DNA of 64,000 nucleotides, from NCBI RefSeq assembly GCF_030315685.1, contig NZ_JASXSI010000022.1, forward strand, positions 1 to 64,000. The letters are read 5' to 3'. Made by a program: the position numbers and the translations under genes. Origin of the DNA: Gordonia sp. ABSL11-1 (GTDB lineage Bacteria; Actinomycetota; Actinomycetes; Mycobacteriales; Mycobacteriaceae). Shown here piece after piece: positions 33,957-42,612 of the stretch. A model generated the notes under the pieces. It saw nothing but the letters and a program-made list of their open reading frames with translations, did no database searches and was not told the origin of the DNA. Within the stretch, counting starts at the first letter, position 1; each line of letters begins with the position of its first letter.

Positions 33957-34215
33957 GTGTGGGCGCGCCCCGGCGTGGGTGCGCCCCGGGAACTGGGTGC
34001 GCCGGGGGGCCGGGGAGATGAGTGCGCCGGGGGGTGGGTGTGCCGGGGAGATGAGTGCGCCGGGGGGATGGGTGTGCCCGGGGGGATGGGTGTGCCCGGT
34101 GGGAATGGGTGCGCCCGGTGGGAATGGGTGCGCCCGGGGGAATGGGTGCGAGGCCGGGGGAATGGGTGCGAGGCCGGGGGGATGGGTGCGAGGCCCGGCG
34201 GGCTCGGGGCGCCCC
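33957..34215. repeat. G-rich minisatellite, 18-20 bp units
   Basis: About twelve units of the type ATGGGTGCGCCCGGTGGGA follow the stop codon of the oxidoreductase directly. Unit length drifts between 18 and 20 bp, so no reading frame is kept and coding is unlikely. Runs of four to six G on the plus strand could form quadruplexes. The rest of the gap to 34434 shows short GCCCCT repeats around 34365-34400 and no gene. Confidence 0.8.
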
Positions 34216-34434
34216 CGGGAAAGCGCCCCGGAAATGCACCCGGGTCAGGCGTGTTGGATGTCGGCGGGTCGCGCTGATCTGGGGAAACGCCGAAGTGCTG
34301 GGCGCTTTTCCGGGCGGGCGCATTTCGTGGGCGCATCCCAGGGGCGCTTGTCCGCACCGACCGGCCCTGCCCCTGCCCCTGCCAATTGCCCCCTGCCCCT
34401 GCTCATTGCCCCATGGGGCCGCGAGCCCCGGCCG

Positions 34435-35715
34435 TCAGACCGTCTCCGACTCCGAATCGTCCCGACTCTTCTTGCGTTCGAAGATCGAGTGGTAGTCGGG
34501 CGCGGCCTTGCGTGCGGCGAAGTGGTACGGCAGGAACATGATCACCTCGGTGATCACGAAGGACAGGAACACCGCCGTCGCGGTGTGGAAGATGTACAGG
34601 AACGACAGGCCGAGCACCACGTAGAGGGCGGTGCTCGCGGCCCGCAGCCAGAACACCTTGGCCGTATGTCCCACGCGCCGGAGTGCGGCGAAGGGAACGG
34701 TCGAGAACAGCATCGTCGCCTTCCACAGGCAGGCGATCACCAGGGCCGGGACGAGTGAATGTGACCATGCCGGCCCGAAGATGAGGCTCCACAGGCCGAG
34801 GTACGCGGCGACCACGATCGCCCCGACGCCGGCGGCGAAGATCAGCGCGACGTGCGCGACCTCGCCTTTGTGGCCGTGGGCGAGTTGTCGAACCCGGCCG
34901 TAGGCGAGGACGGGTTCGAGAACCCCCGAGATCGTCGAGACGACACGGAATCCGACCGATGCCGCGGGACCCAGGACGACGAGGATGAACGACGTCAGGA
35001 TCGGCTGGACGATGCCGACCGACGCGGTCTCGCCGGTCACCCACGCGGCGCGGCGCAGGTCCGGTGGCATCCCCGACTCGCGGTGCGCCGGCCGTGGCCA
35101 GAACCGGCACAGCACGGCCAGCATCGCGCCCGCGGCCAGGACGCGCACACAGTGGGGGTTGTCGTGGACGGCCAGCAGCAGCGCCGACAGACATCCGGCC
35201 ACCAGGATGACGGCGGCCACCGCCTCGAGACGCCAGCGCCCCTGGACGACACCGATGGTGCGCGCCATCAGCAGGCCCGACGACAGGCCGAGCACACCGA
35301 GCAGGGTGATCACGGGTGCGGGCACCGTCGGGCTGACGATGAGCAGGACGCCGGAGCCGAGGGACAGCAGCGCCATCCACCAGGGCATCGAGATGTCGTG
35401 GTCGGCTTCCGGTGTGGCCAGCCGCGACTCGACGACGAACGCCGACAACAGCTGTGCGACGTAGGTGCCGATGGTCAGCGATACCGCGAGCTGACCCTGA
35501 TGGTCGATCGGCGCGACGCGGGCGAACACGGCGATGAAGATCGCGGGAAAGGCGTTGAGCGCCAGACCGGCCGCGATCTGCACGACCGCCTGCAGGTGTT
35601 TGACGTCGACTTTCGACAGGACGGGAGCGAGCACTCCACCGCGCCGTGCGGTGGGTGCGTCGTGATCATCGGAGGACAGCGCGGTGGTCCCTGTCTCTGG
35701 AGAGCTTCCTGCCAA
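34435..35715 (-). CDS. Polysaccharide flippase-like membrane protein (Wzx/MOP type)
   Basis: A 426-aa protein with roughly 11-12 hydrophobic segments, an N-terminal cytosolic stretch, and a charged C-terminus (FERKKSRDDSE). The order of helices and its place beside a glycosyltransferase and a polymerase suggest an undecaprenyl-PP-oligosaccharide flippase. Sequence signatures of Wzx are weak, so this is partly from context. The TTG start at 35715 lies inside the upstream glycosyltransferase gene (50-bp overlap), with GAGGG five bases ahead. Confidence 0.65.
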   Translation of the reverse strand: MAGSSPETGTTALSSDDHDAPTARRGGVLAPVLSKVDVKHLQAVVQIAAGLALNAFPAIFIAVFARVAPIDHQGQLAVSLTIGTYVAQLLSAFVVESRLATPEADHDISMPWWMALLSLGSGVLLIVSPTVPAPVITLLGVLGLSSGLLMARTIGVVQGRWRLEAVAAVILVAGCLSALLLAVHDNPHCVRVLAAGAMLAVLCRFWPRPAHRESGMPPDLRRAAWVTGETASVGIVQPILTSFILVVLGPAASVGFRVVSTISGVLEPVLAYGRVRQLAHGHKGEVAHVALIFAAGVGAIVVAAYLGLWSLIFGPAWSHSLVPALVIACLWKATMLFSTVPFAALRRVGHTAKVFWLRAASTALYVVLGLSFLYIFHTATAVFLSFVITEVIMFLPYHFAARKAAPDYHSIFERKKSRDDSESETV

Positions 35716-36619
35716 GGAGGCCCTCGGTGCGCCCGATCAGCAGTGCCAGACCGTCGCCGGCACGGAACTTCCGCCGCTTCCGCAACGGCAGCGTGGCCGC
35801 GCCGGCGAGCAGTCGGAGCTTGTCGAGCACCGGATATCCCCAACGCCGATAGATGAAGCCGGTGCCGCGACCGTAGTTGCGGAGTTTGCGACGCCGCTCG
35901 GCCGGCGTGAGGTGAGTGAAATCGGTGTGCCCGCGGACGACGATGTCGGGCGCCCAGCGAATGGAGAAATCGTCCAGCTCGGCCAGACGCAGGACGAGGT
36001 CGGTCTCGTCGCCGCTCTGCCACGGGCTGTCGGCACCCGACCCGATCGTGGAGTCGAACCCGCCGACGGTGACGTAGTCCTTGCGTCGGATCGCCATGCT
36101 GGGTACGACGACCGACCAGGCGTTACGCCGGGTGAACTCGGCGTCGGCCGGGGGAAGGGTGTTGCGGTCGCCGTCGGCGTCGATCAGCCGGGCGGCGCAC
36201 ACCGACGCGCTGGGGGTGCAGTGCGCGGACAGGCGTTCGAGGAAGTCGTGTTCGAGGCGGCAGTTGTCGGTGAGGAGATAGACCCAGTCGACGTCGTCGG
36301 TGAACTGCGCGACGGCCGCGTTGTGGCCCGCGGTGCTGCCGCCGTGTTTGACCACAGTCCGGATGGTCAGCACGTCCGAATACCGGTCGTGCACCTTCGT
36401 CAGGCCCTCGGCGGCGTCCATGTTGTCGTCGTAGGCAATCGACACCACGGCCGGGCGTACGGTCTGCGCGGCGAGGTCGTCGAGCAGGCGACAGATCGAA
36501 TCCCACCGGCCCACCGTGGTGATGGCCATCCCGAACGACGGGGAGTCCCCGCGGTCGCCGGTGTCCCCGGTCGACGGTCTCTCGTCGCGATCCGTGGACG
36601 CGTTCCGTCCCGCCGTCAT
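35666..36619 (-). CDS. Family 2 glycosyltransferase
   Basis: A 317-aa GT-A fold enzyme. After a disordered N-terminus come FGMAITTVGRWDSICRLLDD, a nucleotide-binding stretch VSIAYDDNMDAAEGL, the acidic DVDWVYLLTDNCRLE in the DxD position (here TDN), and GGFDSTIGSGADSPWQSGDE ending with the catalytic-base-like ETD. It is cytoplasmic, with a basic C-terminus that may touch the membrane. It is divergent from the polymerase gene, with a tandem palindrome in the shared promoter. Confidence 0.85.
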   Translation of the reverse strand: MTAGRNASTDRDERPSTGDTGDRGDSPSFGMAITTVGRWDSICRLLDDLAAQTVRPAVVSIAYDDNMDAAEGLTKVHDRYSDVLTIRTVVKHGGSTAGHNAAVAQFTDDVDWVYLLTDNCRLEHDFLERLSAHCTPSASVCAARLIDADGDRNTLPPADAEFTRRNAWSVVVPSMAIRRKDYVTVGGFDSTIGSGADSPWQSGDETDLVLRLAELDDFSIRWAPDIVVRGHTDFTHLTPAERRRKLRNYGRGTGFIYRRWGYPVLDKLRLLAGAATLPLRKRRKFRAGDGLALLIGRTEGLLGRKLSRDRDHRAVLR

Positions 36620-36721
36620 GTCACCACCGTCATGTCAGAACCCCTCGGGAGCGCGTCGGATGGCCCCCCGAATCCACCTGTCCGAACGCCCCCGCGTCTC
36701 GCGCGGCGGCCGAACTCACGC

Positions 36722-36757
36722 GCCATAGTGTATGGCTTACGTGCCATAGTGTATGGC
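36722..36757. promoter_or_regulatory. Two tandem 15-bp palindromes in the divergent glycan promoter
   Basis: GCCATAGTGTATGGC occurs at 36722-36736 and again, identical, at 36743-36757, 21 bp apart start to start (two helical turns). Each is a perfect palindrome of 6-bp arms around GTG; the second extends to GTGCCATA/TATGGCAC. This is the layout of a cooperative operator. It covers an ATG at 36753 that would otherwise extend the polymerase. Confidence 0.65.
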
Positions 36758-36824
36758 ACGAGAGGGTGACCTTGTGCTCGACGAACGGCTCGCCCCGAAT
36801 CGACGAGGCAGGGGGCACGGGCAC

Positions 36825-38162
36825 GTGAACGATTCCGCCCTGCCCGAATCCGCCACACCCGCGTGGTGGTTGACGCCCGCGGTGCTGATCCTCGTGCCGG
36901 TGGCTGCATCGATCTTGTCGTGGATCTCGCTGATCGCGTGGTGCTCGGCCGGTGGGTGCCCGGCCGGATCGTGGCTGCAGCTGCGCGGGTTCCTGGAGCC
37001 GTCCCCGATCACCGTCGCGGGCGTCACGCTGCTCATGGTCTGGTATGCGCTGGTCGTCGTGCTCGCCACCGTCGGCTGGCGCCTGGGGACCGGCACCCGC
37101 CCGTCGGCCGAACTCGTCACCCGGACGCGTCTGCCCGCCTTCGAACGTCGCTACTTCCTGCTGATCCTGGTGGTGGCGACGATCGGCGTCGGCTACTCCT
37201 ACTACCGCATCGCCGGGACGACGTCGATCATCGACTCCCTCGTGACGCAGACGGGCAACTCCTTCACCGAGGCCCTGCCGGCGTCGGCGGGTATCCCGAC
37301 CCTGCGCTACGCGACGATCCTCGCCGCACCCCTCGGCGTGCATCTGTGGCGCACCACAGTCATCGGGGCGCCGCTGATGATCGGGGCGGTGGTGCTGCTC
37401 CTGCTCAATTCGATGGTGGCGTCGCGACTCTCGCTGCTGATGGCGGTCGTGGTGTATCTGGTCATCTGGTCGGCGGCGCGGCGCAGGGCCGACGGCGGGA
37501 CGCGAAAGCCGCTGCGTCCGTGGATGGTGATCGCCGGTGTGGTGGTCCTGTTCGCCCTGCTGACCACGTTGAACTACGTGCGCAACGGCAACTACTACCG
37601 CGACGCCGGGGTCTCGAATCCGGTGGCGATGAACGTCTATCAGATGGGTGCGTATCTGGCGGTGCCCGCGCAGGTCTCGCTCGGGGTGTCCGATGCGGTG
37701 ATGCGCGGTAGTTTCGAGAAACCGGGCAGCGTGGGCGGATCGGTCAGTGCAGCTCTCCCGAGCTTCCTGGTGCCCGAGGACGAGACGCGTGGCAAGGAGG
37801 CGGTGGACGCCGGCCTGTACGACTTCACCGTGTCGTCGGCGCCGAACTTCACGACGAACTCCGAATTCGCCGACACCTATGCCGATTTCGGTGCCTGGGG
37901 ATGGTTCTACACCCTCCTCCTGTTCCCTCTCGCCGGATACATCTCCGGCCGGTTCTCGACCTACGGTCCGGTGATCGCGGGCACCACCGGGGTCATCGCG
38001 TACTGCTTTGCCGAGGTCTGGCGCATCCAGCTCCTGACCCAGGGGATCGTCGTGTTCCTCGTGCTGCTGACCGTCGTCGGCATGGCGGTGGCGGGAGCAG
38101 GCCTGCGGACTCGCGCGGACTCCGACGACGAACGTCTGTACGAGAGAAGTGGAGTCACGTGA
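36825..38162 (+). CDS. Polysaccharide polymerase-like membrane protein (Wzy type)
   Basis: A 445-aa protein with about 11 hydrophobic helices. It has a large extracytoplasmic loop around residues 265-350 (VRNGNYYRDAG, then LPSFLVPEDETRGKEAVDAG) and FADFGAWG-type packing near the end. Architecture and context (flippase, GT2, Wzz-like gene) indicate an oligosaccharide repeat-unit polymerase. GTG 36825 is preferred, with AGGGGG nearby, because the alternative ATG at 36753 lies in the operator palindrome. The stop overlaps the next gene's GTG. Confidence 0.72.
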   Translation: MNDSALPESATPAWWLTPAVLILVPVAASILSWISLIAWCSAGGCPAGSWLQLRGFLEPSPITVAGVTLLMVWYALVVVLATVGWRLGTGTRPSAELVTRTRLPAFERRYFLLILVVATIGVGYSYYRIAGTTSIIDSLVTQTGNSFTEALPASAGIPTLRYATILAAPLGVHLWRTTVIGAPLMIGAVVLLLLNSMVASRLSLLMAVVVYLVIWSAARRRADGGTRKPLRPWMVIAGVVVLFALLTTLNYVRNGNYYRDAGVSNPVAMNVYQMGAYLAVPAQVSLGVSDAVMRGSFEKPGSVGGSVSAALPSFLVPEDETRGKEAVDAGLYDFTVSSAPNFTTNSEFADTYADFGAWGWFYTLLLFPLAGYISGRFSTYGPVIAGTTGVIAYCFAEVWRIQLLTQGIVVFLVLLTVVGMAVAGAGLRTRADSDDERLYERSGVT

Positions 38163-39640
38163 GCAACAGTGCAGTGGGTGTGACCTACCGTCCCGATGCG
38201 ACCGGCAACGACTGGTTGCGTTCGACGGCGGGGGCGATCCGGGACCAGTGGATCGTCATCGTCGTGTGCGCTCTGGTGGGTGGTCTCGTCGGCCTCGTCC
38301 TGACCACACAGCAGACCCCGATGTACGAGTCGTCGGCGACGATCTACCAGACGCCCCGGCCTGCGGACAGCGACAGCGTGAGCCAGCAGCGGACCGAGGC
38401 CTACACCGAGCTGCTGACCTCGGACCGATTGATCGCGACCGCCCTGGCGCAGAGCGGGCTGCCGATGTCGATCGGTGAGGCACGCGATGCGACCACCGCC
38501 GGCGCCAACACGGGCAGCGCGATCCTGACCGTCACCACCCGGACGGAGAATCCGCAGACATCGGCGACGCTGGCCAACGCGCTGGCCGATGCGCTGCCCG
38601 CCACGGTGGCCGCGCTCGACGGCGACCAGCCCGCCACCCCGGTTGCCGGGGACGCCGCGAACGCAGACCAGGTGCGCCTGTCGGTGATCACGCCCGCGGT
38701 GCCCGACAGCCGCGGCGAGGGCCGAAACTTCGGACGCAACATCGCGCTCGGCATCGTCGCCGGCCTCCTGGTGGGGCTGTTCTACTCCTACGTCCGCGGC
38801 CTGCTCGGGCGACGCGTGCGTGACGAGGCAGAGGTGAGTCGATTCCTCTCCGGTCCGGTGCTCGCGACGATCCCGTCCGAGAAGTCGCTCGGGGAGTCGG
38901 GCATCGTCGATTACCACCATCCGGACAACCGTGCGGCTCGAGCACTCCGGCGACTGCGCACCACGGTGACCGGGCGGCAGTCGGGGCCGGCCACGCTGCG
39001 CTCGATCGTCGTGACCGGGGCATCGGCGGGTGACGGGTCGACGACGGTCGCGGTCAATCTGGCGATCGCGCTGGCGGACAGCGGCTCCGAGGTCGTGCTG
39101 GTCGACGCGGCGCTCGACGGGCGGCCGGCGGGGTCCCGGCACGCCCCCGACGCGGTGTCATCGCGGGACGGGCTCACCACCTATCTCGGCGGTGGAGGCA
39201 GGCTGGGGGAGTTCATCTCCCGGACCTCGCGGTCCCATCTGTCGCTGGTTCCCGCAGGCCCGGCGGTCGGCAACTCGTCCGAGCTGCTCGCCTCGCAGCG
39301 GTTGTCGGACGGCCTCACCGAATTGGCGGAGCAGTTCGATCACGTCATCGTGGACACCGCTTCCCTGCGGGAGTCGTCGGATCCGCTCGTCGTCGGTCGG
39401 ATCGCCGACGCGGTCCTGGTCGTCGCGCGGTCCGGGCACACGCGATACGGCGACCTGCGCACGGCGGTCGAACGTCTCGCCCTCGCCGACGTCGCGGTCC
39501 TCGGTGTCGTGCTGAACGGTTCACCGCGCCCGGCATGGCAATTCGGCCGCGGCGTGCGTGCCGGGCGGCCTGCGGGTCAGGTGCTCGCCGACGTGCCTCC
39601 CGGAACGGCTATCGACACACCACTTCCACAGGATCGCTGA
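38159..39640 (+). CDS. Wzz/BY-kinase-like chain-length protein, kinase motifs lost
   Basis: A 493-aa two-part protein. The N-terminal Wzz-like part has membrane helices around QWIVIVVCALVGGLVGLVL and NIALGIVAGLLVGLFYSYV, flanking an extracytoplasmic domain. The C-terminal domain has the CpsD/Wzc P-loop fold. Walker A reads GASAGDGSTTVAVNLA, with Ser where the essential Lys should be. Walker A-prime reads VLVDAALDGRP, with Ala for the second Asp. No tyrosine cluster ends the protein. It probably regulates glycan length without kinase activity. The last 32 bp overlap the convergent gene at 39609. Confidence 0.82.
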   Translation: MSNSAVGVTYRPDATGNDWLRSTAGAIRDQWIVIVVCALVGGLVGLVLTTQQTPMYESSATIYQTPRPADSDSVSQQRTEAYTELLTSDRLIATALAQSGLPMSIGEARDATTAGANTGSAILTVTTRTENPQTSATLANALADALPATVAALDGDQPATPVAGDAANADQVRLSVITPAVPDSRGEGRNFGRNIALGIVAGLLVGLFYSYVRGLLGRRVRDEAEVSRFLSGPVLATIPSEKSLGESGIVDYHHPDNRAARALRRLRTTVTGRQSGPATLRSIVVTGASAGDGSTTVAVNLAIALADSGSEVVLVDAALDGRPAGSRHAPDAVSSRDGLTTYLGGGGRLGEFISRTSRSHLSLVPAGPAVGNSSELLASQRLSDGLTELAEQFDHVIVDTASLRESSDPLVVGRIADAVLVVARSGHTRYGDLRTAVERLALADVAVLGVVLNGSPRPAWQFGRGVRAGRPAGQVLADVPPGTAIDTPLPQDR

Positions 39641-41207
39641 GCCGCGCGGGGGTCGTCTCGAGTTTCTCGATGGCCACCGGGTTCTCGGGCGTCGCTCCGG
39701 GCGCACAGGCCGACCGGGTGGTCGCCGAGACCGCCGTCCACGACGACGGCGCGCCCCGCCAGGTGATCTCGGCGGCGGTGATGCGACCGGTCGACTCCTG
39801 GAACGACAGGGCCGGGCCCGCCGAGTCCCGATCACGGGGTGAGCCGGTCACGGTCACCGCGATACGGTCGACCTCGAAGTCGTCGGACCTGTTGGCGGAG
39901 AACGCGATCGCCGGGGTCGTGCTCTCGATGTCGACCTCCCCGAAGGTGACTCCGCGAGTCGTCTGCAGGCCGACGATGCCGGTGCCGTCGGCGATGTCGT
40001 CGGCCGCGACGGTGAGGCCTCGCAGCGTGACGCCGGTGGCCGGCCGGGTGGCGGTCGACTCGACGAGGGCCGACCACCGTTCGCACCGTCGGACGGTGAT
40101 CTCGGAGAGCTCGAAGTCGAATCGGCTGAACGTGTCGTCGGCGGCGCCTTCCGGCCGGGCCAGCACGTGCACGCCCGACTCGCCGTCCTCGACGGTGAGG
40201 CCGGTCAGTCGAATACCTTGCGAGGCAAGATATTTCCATTCGGTATCGGAGTCGGGGGCGGCGCTGTCGACGATGACCCCGGCGCCCGTACGCACACCGG
40301 TCACCGAGACGCCGGTGGCGGTGACCCGGTTCGCCCCCGCCAGGCGCACACCGTTGGCGGCACCATCGGAGACGGTGATGTCGGCGATGGTGAAGTCGGC
40401 GTCGGACCAGTCGGTCAGCGCCGACAGCGAGAACGTCTCGGCGTCGTTGTCGAAGCCGTCGGACTCCGAGTGGTAGGTGACCAGCGCGAGGCCGTCGTCG
40501 CCGGTGTTGCTGGCCGTGCAGTTGCGGACCTGGCCGCGTCGGCACGCGTTGAAGTGGATGCCGTCGGCCATGGTGTCGGTCGCGCGGACGTTGGTGACCG
40601 TGACGTCGGAGACGCCCATCATGATCACGCCCGCCTGCGGGCTCGACCGGATAGCGCAGTCCGCCAGCGTCACACCGGACACCGGGCCCTTCGAGCCGGT
40701 CCACTCGGCCGGCACCGACGATCCGTCGGACGGGTATCCGACGACCCGGATGCCGTCACCGAAGGACCGCTGCGACGGTTGGGTCGCCCACCGAATCTGC
40801 ACGCCCCGCAACGAGACCTGCGACGCCGGGCCACGCACGACGAGACCGTGGCTGGTCCCGCTACCGTCGTCGGCGAGGTTGTCCATCACCAGTTCGGCGC
40901 GGGCGTCGAACTCGACACCGACCCGATCCAGGCCGGTGAGGGAGATCGCCGCGCCGCCGTCCGGATCGCGCTGGCCGTACCGATACGTACCGGCCGGGAA
41001 GTACAGGGTGTCGCCCGTTCTCATCTGGGCGACGGCTCTGCCGATCGCCGCCGAGTCGTCCTGACGGCCGTCGCCGACGGCGCCGAAATCGTGGACGTCG
41101 TGGGTCGAGCCGGACGACGAGGAGGAGCACGCCGCGAGGGCCGCCGTCGCCGGGATCATCGCCAGGAACGAGCGGCGGGACACCTGCCGCGCGGAAGGGG
41201 TTGTCAT
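39609..41207 (-). CDS. Tat-exported lipoprotein with right-handed beta-helix
   Basis: A 532-aa protein. The N-terminus has a twin-arginine motif SRRSFLAM and a lipobox ALAAC, so it is probably exported folded and lipid-anchored. VHDFGAVGDGRQDDSAAIGR is the classic opening of pectate-lyase-like (pectin-lyase fold) proteins. It is followed by many short parallel-beta repeats (SGVTLADCAIRSS, SDVTVTNVRATDT, RGQVRNCTASNTGDDG). It probably binds, cleaves or epimerises the exopolysaccharide. It overlaps the next gene in its operon by ATGA (41204). Confidence 0.82.
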   Translation of the reverse strand: MTTPSARQVSRRSFLAMIPATAALAACSSSSSGSTHDVHDFGAVGDGRQDDSAAIGRAVAQMRTGDTLYFPAGTYRYGQRDPDGGAAISLTGLDRVGVEFDARAELVMDNLADDGSGTSHGLVVRGPASQVSLRGVQIRWATQPSQRSFGDGIRVVGYPSDGSSVPAEWTGSKGPVSGVTLADCAIRSSPQAGVIMMGVSDVTVTNVRATDTMADGIHFNACRRGQVRNCTASNTGDDGLALVTYHSESDGFDNDAETFSLSALTDWSDADFTIADITVSDGAANGVRLAGANRVTATGVSVTGVRTGAGVIVDSAAPDSDTEWKYLASQGIRLTGLTVEDGESGVHVLARPEGAADDTFSRFDFELSEITVRRCERWSALVESTATRPATGVTLRGLTVAADDIADGTGIVGLQTTRGVTFGEVDIESTTPAIAFSANRSDDFEVDRIAVTVTGSPRDRDSAGPALSFQESTGRITAAEITWRGAPSSWTAVSATTRSACAPGATPENPVAIEKLETTPARLSDPVEVVCR

Positions 41208-42361
41208 CGTGCGGCTTCCAGTTCGGAGCAGATGCGTGCGGCGGCCGCGGTGGGATCGATCGCAGCCTGTCGTCGTGTCACATGGGCGAACCCACGCTCC
41301 GCCAGCGCACGTCGGGCGTCGTCGTCTCCGCAGAGGCGGGCCAGCAGTTGCCCCAGCGCCCGCGGATCGTGCGGATCGAAGAAGTCCGCGCCGTCGCCGC
41401 AGGTCTCCCGCAGGACAGGGATGTCGGAGGCGAGGACGGCGGTCCGCGACGCCATGGCCTCCAGCGGTGGCAGGCCGGCGCCCTCGTACAGCGACGGCAT
41501 GATCAGTATGTCCGCACCGGCGACCAGCGCACGCAGCCGGTCGAACGGCACCTGCCCGGTCACCTCGACGCGGGAGCCGAGCTCGCCGACGATGCGTGCG
41601 ACACGGTCGTCGGCGGTGCGGAGCGTCTCACCGCCGCCGGCGATGACCAACCGATGCGGGACGTCGGCCGAGATCCGGGTGAACGCCTCGAGGAGCAGCA
41701 CGAGGTTCTTGTGTCTCTTCACATTTCCGACATAGAGCAGGTATGGATGCCCGACGCCGGGATCGGGTAGGCCGTCGGTGGTGAACCAGACGTCGTCGAC
41801 CGGTATCGGGGTGACGAGGACGCGCGCGGAACGGGTGGTCTCGCCGAGACGACGCGCGGTGGTGTCGGACGGCGTGAACACCGTTGCCGCTCTGCGGGCG
41901 TCGAGCCGGAGCATGGCCGCGGCATAGGTGCGTCGGGCGCGGCCCTGGTTGCTCAGCGCGGCGTCCTCGAGGTGCAGGGTGTCGTGGACGGTGGTGAACA
42001 GTCGGACGGCGCGGTCGCGGGGATTCAGCAGTGCCAACGGGAACGGGTAATGCGGCACCCACAGGGCCCGCGGCCGGCACGCGTGGAGCGCGTACTGCCA
42101 GACCCGTTGTTCGGCGGCCGTGTACATCGCGGCGTCGTGAGGGGATGCCGTGATGACGCGAGTCTCGTCGTGCACCGTCGGCGCGGAGTCGGCGTCGGTC
42201 AACACGGCCAATCGCAGCCCGCGGTCCGCGGTCACCCGCTCGAGGTGGGGGATCTGGGTGCGGATGTAGGTACCGATGCCGCTCTGACGGATGTGGCGCG
42301 CGTCGAACAAGATGTCCACGCCGTCGTCGGCCGACCGTGGGTCGTGACCGGTACCGCGCAC
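41204..42361 (-). CDS. GT4-type glycosyltransferase
   Basis: A 385-aa GT-B enzyme. The N-terminal domain has ILFDARHIRQSGIGTYIRTQ and FTTVHDTLHLED. The C-terminal domain has YLLYVGNVKRHKNLVLLLEA and the nucleotide-sugar site PSLYEGAGLPPLEAMASRT, an EX7E-type motif. GTG 42361 is preferred because GGAAAGGA lies just before it. It is coupled to the beta-helix lipoprotein. It faces another GT4 gene across a 250-bp promoter region. The donor sugar is unknown; mannose or glucose is common in this family. Confidence 0.88.
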   Translation of the reverse strand: MRGTGHDPRSADDGVDILFDARHIRQSGIGTYIRTQIPHLERVTADRGLRLAVLTDADSAPTVHDETRVITASPHDAAMYTAAEQRVWQYALHACRPRALWVPHYPFPLALLNPRDRAVRLFTTVHDTLHLEDAALSNQGRARRTYAAAMLRLDARRAATVFTPSDTTARRLGETTRSARVLVTPIPVDDVWFTTDGLPDPGVGHPYLLYVGNVKRHKNLVLLLEAFTRISADVPHRLVIAGGGETLRTADDRVARIVGELGSRVEVTGQVPFDRLRALVAGADILIMPSLYEGAGLPPLEAMASRTAVLASDIPVLRETCGDGADFFDPHDPRALGQLLARLCGDDDARRALAERGFAHVTRRQAAIDPTAAAARICSELEAAR

Positions 42362-42612
42362 GTCGACTGTCCTTTCCAACGATGGGCCTCTCCACGACGG
42401 GGGACGCCGACGTCACATGATGATGCGCCCGCACCCCCCTGGTGAACAGTGTGCCGAACTTTCTTCGAGATGGTACGTTTCGGCAGGCCGAGGAGTCCCG
42501 GAGTCGCGGGTGCCGCCGGCCGGGGGATCGGCCGGTCGGGGACAGGCACGACGACAACGGGAGATGCCGCGAGCGCGGGTGCTCGTGTCGCGGACGAAGA
42601 CTGAGGACGGAC

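Noticed and set aside
33868..34323. Proline/histidine-rich open frames across the G-rich minisatellite
   Set aside because: Unit length is not a multiple of three, so the frames are accidental.
36753..36824. ATG at 36753 as polymerase start
   Set aside because: It lies inside the second operator palindrome and has no ribosome site; GTG 36825 with AGGGGG fits better.
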